In this document: positions 15,837-19,805 of the stretch, in pieces
Position numbering within the stretch: position 1 is the first letter of the stretch
Layout: each line of letters begins with the position of its first letter
NCBI GenBank assembly: GCA_964443745.1
Contig: CAYUEN010000034.1
Location: 1-19,805, forward strand
DNA from: CAYUEN01 sp964443745
GTDB taxonomy: Bacteria > Campylobacterota > Campylobacteria > Campylobacterales > QNZT01
Length of the DNA stretch: 19,805 nt
Reading direction: 5' to 3'
Program-made: the position numbers and the translations under genes
Notes under the pieces: generated by a model
The model's database searches: none
Told to the model about the DNA's origin: nothing
Seen by the model: only the letters and a program-made list of their open reading frames with translations

Positions 15837-18764
15837 TTGGAAAAAGTCAACGAGATACTGAACCGAAAAGACAGACTGCTGACCGAAATCTATTTCGAGT
15901 TGCAGGAGTATTACGAAGCGCGCTACGGCAGCGACGCCTTGGTGTTGATGGAGATCGGAAGCTTTTTCGAAGTCTACGAAGTCAACAACGAAGAGCTCAA
16001 AATCGGCAAAGCGAAGGAGATCGCCGAATTTCTCAACATTCAGCTTACGCGGAAAAACAAGGCGATTCTCGAAAATTCCGTCCGTAACCCTCTGCTCGCC
16101 GGTGTTCCTTCCGTTTCGATCGAACGCTATCTGGCGCGGTTGATACAGAGCAAGAAGTATACGATCGTTCTGATTCGGCAAAAGGGGCAGATGCCCGATG
16201 TCAAACGCTACGTAGCCAACGTCATCTCCCCGGGAACAAACTTCGAATATCTCAACGATCCCAAAGAGAACAACATCGTCTCCCTCGTGGTGGATGAAAA
16301 TCTGGGAATCTATTCGGTCGGTTACGCCGCGATCGATGTCACCACCGGCAAAACGATCGTCAACGAGATTCACGGTTCGCGTGACGACAAAACCTACGCG
16401 CTGGATGAGGTGTTCAACCTGTTGCAGTGCTACAACACCTCCGAAGTGATCGTTACTATCGAGGGGAAGGAGATCGACAGAGAGTGGCTGTTGAGTTATC
16501 TGGAGATCGCTTCTATGCATCACACTCTCAACGACCGTCGTCTGCGCATCGCCTACCAAAACGAACTTTTCGGCAGGGTTTTCGAGATCAACTCTTTTCT
16601 CTCTCCGATCGAATATCTCGATCTGGAACGCCACCCCTACACGACCGAAGCGTTGGCGATATTGATCGATTTCATCATCGAACACGACGAAACGATCATC
16701 GAAAAGATGAACCGTCCGCAATTTCTGGGGACGAATCGCTATCTCTATATCGGAAACAACGCTATGGAACAGTTGGGCGTGATTTCACGCGATCCCTCCG
16801 AGGTGACATTGCTGGATCTGCTCGATCGAACTTCTACGGCTTTTGGAAAAAGGCTGCTCAAAGAGCGGCTGCTCTATCCCATCTGTGACAGGGAGATTTT
16901 GGAGCGACGCTACGATCTGATCGAAAAACTACTGCCGCGACGCGATCTTCTGGAGAGCCATCTGAAGCAGATCTACGATCTGGAAAGGATACAGCGGCGA
17001 ATCAAACTGGGCAAACTCCATCCCGTTGAGCTTACCTATATCGCGATGTCTTTGGAGGCGGCGGAGCGGTTGTTGGAAGAGGTGGAAGCGTCGGGAATCG
17101 CGGTGGATGAGGGGCTCAAAGACGAGGTGAGAGAGTTCGCCCGCGAGTTGGAGAGGAGTTTCGATCTGGATGTCTGTGCGAAGTTCAGGATCGATCAAAT
17201 CGAAGAGAATATCTTCAAAAAAGGCGTCTACCCCGCCATAGACACGATCATAGAGCGACAGAACAGGGAGCTCTCCAAAATAGACCGTGTAGTCGAACAT
17301 ATCGCGGCGTTGTTCGAGAGGGAGAAACTCTTCTCCACGTCACAAAATATCGTCGGGATAGGATACCTGGAGAGCGAGGGGTATCATGTGATACTCAGCA
17401 AAAACCGTTTCACGACGATCGAGAAACGGCTGAAAGACTCTTTCGTCACGATCGACGGCAGCCACCACTTTTTTCGGGATTTTCACTACAAACAGCTCAA
17501 AAACAGCGTCAAGATCCATGCGCCGATCTTCGACGAAGTGACACGCCGCTACGAGTCGGATCAGATCAGAATGGTCGCACTGGTGAAAGAGCGTTATCGA
17601 GAGAGCCTCGCGGCGCTGGAGCGGCGCTTTTCGCTGCTGCTCGAAAAATTGATCGCTTTCGTGGCGGATGTGGATGTGGCGGTCAGTGGCGCCAAGTCCG
17701 CCTCCTCGATGCAGCTCGTGCGGCCGAAGATCGTGGAGGGGAATTTTTGTGAAATGGTGGCGCTTCGGCATCCGATCATCGAAGCGAACGAAAAGAGCGG
17801 GATCTACATCCCCAACGACATCTATCTGGGAGAGGCGACGTCCACCGATCATGACCATCTGATGCTCAACGCCACCGAAGGGGAAACGGTGCGGGGTGTA
17901 TTGCTCTATGGAATCAACTCCAGCGGAAAATCCTCCCTGATGAAAAGCGTCGGTTTGGCGGTGATTATGGCGCAGGCGGGCTTTTTCGTCCCTTGTGTGC
18001 AGATGCGATTTGGACTCTACGAAAAACTCTTTACAAGGATCGTCTCCAGGGACAATCTCTACAAAGGGCTTTCGACTTTCAGTGTGGAGATGCTGGAACT
18101 CAAAAATATCTTCAACCGTGCCAACGACCGCAGCCTCGTACTCGGAGACGAGATCAGCCAGGGAACCGAGACGCAGTCGGCTCTCGCGATCGTCAGCAGT
18201 ACGATTCTCAAACTGATGGATCTGGGATCGCATTTCATCTTTGCGTCGCATCTGCATCAGTTGGCCAATGTTCCGCGTATCCGGAACCTTCCCCACCTGA
18301 TCTTTCTGCATCTGGGCGTGAAGTACGATTCGGAAGGAGACTGTCTGGTCTACAACCGACAATTGCAACTGGGAATGGGGGATTCGCTTTATGGGCTGGA
18401 GTTTGCCAAATCGCTTCATATGGACGACGATTTTCTGAAAAACGCCTATGCGATCAGGGAAGAGATACTCGATGCCGGCAGTGAGCTCAAACGTCTCAGG
18501 AAGCAGAAGCGAAGCCGATACAACAAAGAGCTGATTCTGACCAGATGCGCACTGTGCGACGAGAAAGTGGAGGATGTCCACCATATCCGGCCACAGAAGC
18601 TGGCGGACGCGGATGGCAAGATCGCCCATTTCCACAAAAACCACCGGGCCAATCTGATTCCGTTGTGCAAATACCATCATGATATGGTACACAAGGGGAA
18701 GATCACGATCAGTGGGTTCGTCATGACGAGCGAAGGGTTGAAACTCCACTACGAAGAGCGATGA
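15837..18764 (+). CDS. MutS7-type mismatch-binding ATPase fused to HNH endonuclease
   Basis: About 975 aa. Residues 41-45 (GSFFE) match the Phe-x-Glu mismatch-reading motif of MutS domain I. Connector, core and clamp regions follow. The ATPase has Walker A GINSSGKSS (692-700), the STFSVEM helix, Walker B LVLGDE (Asp771, Glu772) and ASHLHQL. After the ATPase come CALC (C904, C907), HH (915-916), N939 and CKYHH (C944 to H948): a zinc-bound HNH nuclease. This architecture defines MutS7, known from Campylobacterota, giant viruses and octocoral mitochondria. It is proposed to recognise and nick mismatched DNA without MutL or MutH. The open frame reaches back to 15666, but that part overlaps mutY antisense. 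TTG at 15837 is the only plausible start just before the conserved region, with AGGA 11 nt upstream; the start is less certain than the gene. Confidence 0.93.
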   Translation: MEKVNEILNRKDRLLTEIYFELQEYYEARYGSDALVLMEIGSFFEVYEVNNEELKIGKAKEIAEFLNIQLTRKNKAILENSVRNPLLAGVPSVSIERYLARLIQSKKYTIVLIRQKGQMPDVKRYVANVISPGTNFEYLNDPKENNIVSLVVDENLGIYSVGYAAIDVTTGKTIVNEIHGSRDDKTYALDEVFNLLQCYNTSEVIVTIEGKEIDREWLLSYLEIASMHHTLNDRRLRIAYQNELFGRVFEINSFLSPIEYLDLERHPYTTEALAILIDFIIEHDETIIEKMNRPQFLGTNRYLYIGNNAMEQLGVISRDPSEVTLLDLLDRTSTAFGKRLLKERLLYPICDREILERRYDLIEKLLPRRDLLESHLKQIYDLERIQRRIKLGKLHPVELTYIAMSLEAAERLLEEVEASGIAVDEGLKDEVREFARELERSFDLDVCAKFRIDQIEENIFKKGVYPAIDTIIERQNRELSKIDRVVEHIAALFEREKLFSTSQNIVGIGYLESEGYHVILSKNRFTTIEKRLKDSFVTIDGSHHFFRDFHYKQLKNSVKIHAPIFDEVTRRYESDQIRMVALVKERYRESLAALERRFSLLLEKLIAFVADVDVAVSGAKSASSMQLVRPKIVEGNFCEMVALRHPIIEANEKSGIYIPNDIYLGEATSTDHDHLMLNATEGETVRGVLLYGINSSGKSSLMKSVGLAVIMAQAGFFVPCVQMRFGLYEKLFTRIVSRDNLYKGLSTFSVEMLELKNIFNRANDRSLVLGDEISQGTETQSALAIVSSTILKLMDLGSHFIFASHLHQLANVPRIRNLPHLIFLHLGVKYDSEGDCLVYNRQLQLGMGDSLYGLEFAKSLHMDDDFLKNAYAIREEILDAGSELKRLRKQKRSRYNKELILTRCALCDEKVEDVHHIRPQKLADADGKIAHFHKNHRANLIPLCKYHHDMVHKGKITISGFVMTSEGLKLHYEER

Positions 18765-18774
18765 TTCGCACCCG

Positions 18775-19515
18775 CTAACGTATGGAGTAGATATACTCCG
18801 TTTTCAGTTTCGTCTTGCGGATTTCCTCGATCGAAAGCCCCTCGAAGCAGATTTCTTGCAACATCGTTTCGTTTTTCGGACGGTATCGCGCCAACTCCCT
18901 GAGCACCTTTCCGCGGTACGCCTTCGCCCAGTGGCTGACGACTTTTCCGTTTTTGACGAATTTCATCGTGACGTAGGGAGTTTTGAGCGTATAGAATTTC
19001 CGGTAATACTCCGCCCGCAGATCGACGACGAAACTCCTCTCCAGCAACGCGTCCAGCAGCGCGCTCTCTTTTTCATTATAATAGGTTTCGGTCTTGAAGT
19101 CTCCGATCGCCTCCCCCTGCTTGAGTTTGTACCAGGGGATCGTATCTTTGGCGAAGAGGGGGCCGAAGAGATTGGAGAAGATGATAACACTCCTTCCCAA
19201 AAACGCCTTCGCCTCGCTCTCCAGCGTTTTATAATCGAGATATTCGTACGCCACGCCGCTGTAGCGTTCGATGGCCGGCAGCGTACGCTCGAGAAACGGG
19301 TCGAGAGTCGCGAATCTTTCGATTTCGGATTTCTTTTTGATTCCAAAGAGTCTTTCAAGCTTTGAGGTATCCGCCTCCCGGACGAAGCTGCGATAACGCT
19401 CCAGTACGGGTAAAACAGTTTGATAATGTTCCCTGATCGTGAAACTATGTGGATTTAGAGGCGGATAGACTCCGCCTTCGATTTTCGCTTCGCTGGGGGA
19501 GAAGAGAATCTTCAC
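18775..19515 (-). CDS. yaaA: YaaA-family peroxide-stress protein (DUF328)
   Basis: A 246-aa cytoplasmic protein. In E. coli YaaA is induced by OxyR and lowers intracellular unincorporated iron during peroxide stress, which limits Fenton damage to DNA. Family landmarks present: the N-terminus ILFSPSEAK, YSGVAYEYLD, NLFGPLFAKDTIPWYKLK and VVDLRAEYYRKF, with length close to the family norm. The start is a GTG at 19515 with AAGGAG 5 nt upstream. Its stop faces the mutS7 stop across 10 bp with no hairpin between. A -10-like TACAAT lies upstream. Iron control fits with neighbouring oxidative DNA-repair genes, but common regulation is not shown. Confidence 0.9.
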   Translation of the reverse strand: MKILFSPSEAKIEGGVYPPLNPHSFTIREHYQTVLPVLERYRSFVREADTSKLERLFGIKKKSEIERFATLDPFLERTLPAIERYSGVAYEYLDYKTLESEAKAFLGRSVIIFSNLFGPLFAKDTIPWYKLKQGEAIGDFKTETYYNEKESALLDALLERSFVVDLRAEYYRKFYTLKTPYVTMKFVKNGKVVSHWAKAYRGKVLRELARYRPKNETMLQEICFEGLSIEEIRKTKLKTEYIYSIR

Positions 19516-19534
19516 ACAGACTCCTTTTTGGAAA

Positions 19535-19540
19535 ATTGTA
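19535..19540 (-). promoter_or_regulatory. -10-like element of yaaA
   Basis: TACAAT reads on the minus strand about 20 nt before the GTG start, back to back with the tRNA promoter. Only the -10 is recognisable. Confidence 0.35.
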
Positions 19541-19578
19541 CAAATTTACGACTTAAGCATGAAATTTCCAAAAATCTA

Positions 19579-19607
19579 TTGACATCTCAAAAAAAATCAT
19601 GTATAAT
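19579..19607 (+). promoter_or_regulatory. Consensus sigma-70 promoter of the tRNA cluster
   Basis: TTGACA (19579-19584) and TATAAT (19602-19607), both perfect hexamers, are separated by 17 bp. Transcription would start near 19614, about 13 nt before the tRNA. It is the only full -35/-10 promoter noticed in the window, as expected for strongly expressed stable RNA. Confidence 0.85.
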
Positions 19608-19626
19608 CACGACTCACAAAAACGGT

Positions 19627-19702
19627 GCTGGTGTAGCTCAGCTGGTAGAGCACCTGATTTGTAATCAGGCGGTCGGCGGTTCGATCCCGTTCACCAGCTC
19701 CA
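19627..19702 (+). tRNA. tRNA-Thr (anticodon UGU)
   Basis: A complete cloverleaf of 76 nt. The acceptor stem GCTGGTG pairs with CACCAGC, the anticodon arm is CCTGA-TTTGTAA-TCAGG with anticodon TGT, the T arm is GGCGG-TTCGATC-CCGTT with two G-U pairs, and the 3' CCA is encoded. It reads ACA threonine codons, and probably other ACN codons. Confidence 0.97.
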
Positions 19703-19752
19703 TTTTTTGTGGTACAGTGTTTGACCAGAAATGATCAAAGTGGTATAGCCAT

Positions 19753-19805
<53 letters not shown>

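Noticed and set aside
17340..18749. 469-codon open frame antisense to mutS7
   Set aside because: His/Asp/Arg-rich composition typical of the reverse strand of a real gene, with no recognisable domain or start signal.
19528..19734. 68-codon plus-strand open frame
   Set aside because: It spans the tRNA promoter and the tRNA-Thr gene.

Overview
The window looks like chromosomal DNA of a Campylobacterota bacterium (formerly Epsilonproteobacteria), probably a free-living, vent-type relative of Sulfurimonas, Sulfurovum or Hydrogenimonas. The main reason is a MutS of the HNH-tailed MutS7 type, a subfamily known from these bacteria, giant viruses and octocoral mitochondria. TATAAT-only promoters and compact packing on both strands fit this. 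No phage, insertion sequence, CRISPR array or rRNA was seen. The genus is a guess.

Layout, left to right. (1) 1-1730, minus strand: an MscS-type mechanosensitive channel whose C-terminus lies outside the window. (2) 1906-8658, minus strand: one giant (about 2250 aa) multidomain lipoprotein, clearly AT-richer than its neighbours. (3) 8819-12388: an envelope block with a small basic secreted protein, an outer-membrane barrel carrying a thrombospondin-3-like calcium loop, a DUF2202 ferritin-like lipoprotein, a membrane-anchored cytochrome c and, convergent with the last, a Spy/CpxP (LTxxQ) periplasmic protein. The DUF2202 lipoprotein and the giant lipoprotein share the same roughly 85-residue N-terminal module. 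Three promoters in this block carry a TAATNCTT-type motif, twice as an 11-bp direct repeat. (4) 12511-15752, minus strand: mutY, an EamA-family exporter overlapping it by ATGA, then a YajR-like MFS exporter. (5) 15837-18764, plus strand: mutS7 with a C-terminal HNH nuclease, divergent from mutY. (6) 18775-19515, minus strand: yaaA, a peroxide-stress protein. (7) 19627 to the end: tRNA-Thr(UGU) and the start of tRNA-Tyr(GUA) behind a consensus promoter.

Two themes emerge. The right half groups genome-protection genes: MutY removes A opposite 8-oxoG, MutS7 binds mismatches and probably nicks DNA itself, and YaaA limits Fenton damage by restraining free iron. The left half is a cell-envelope set whose shared operator-like repeats and Spy, ferritin-like and cytochrome proteins suggest an envelope or metal/redox stress response. 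That functional reading is inference; the genes, motifs and overlaps are read from the sequence.
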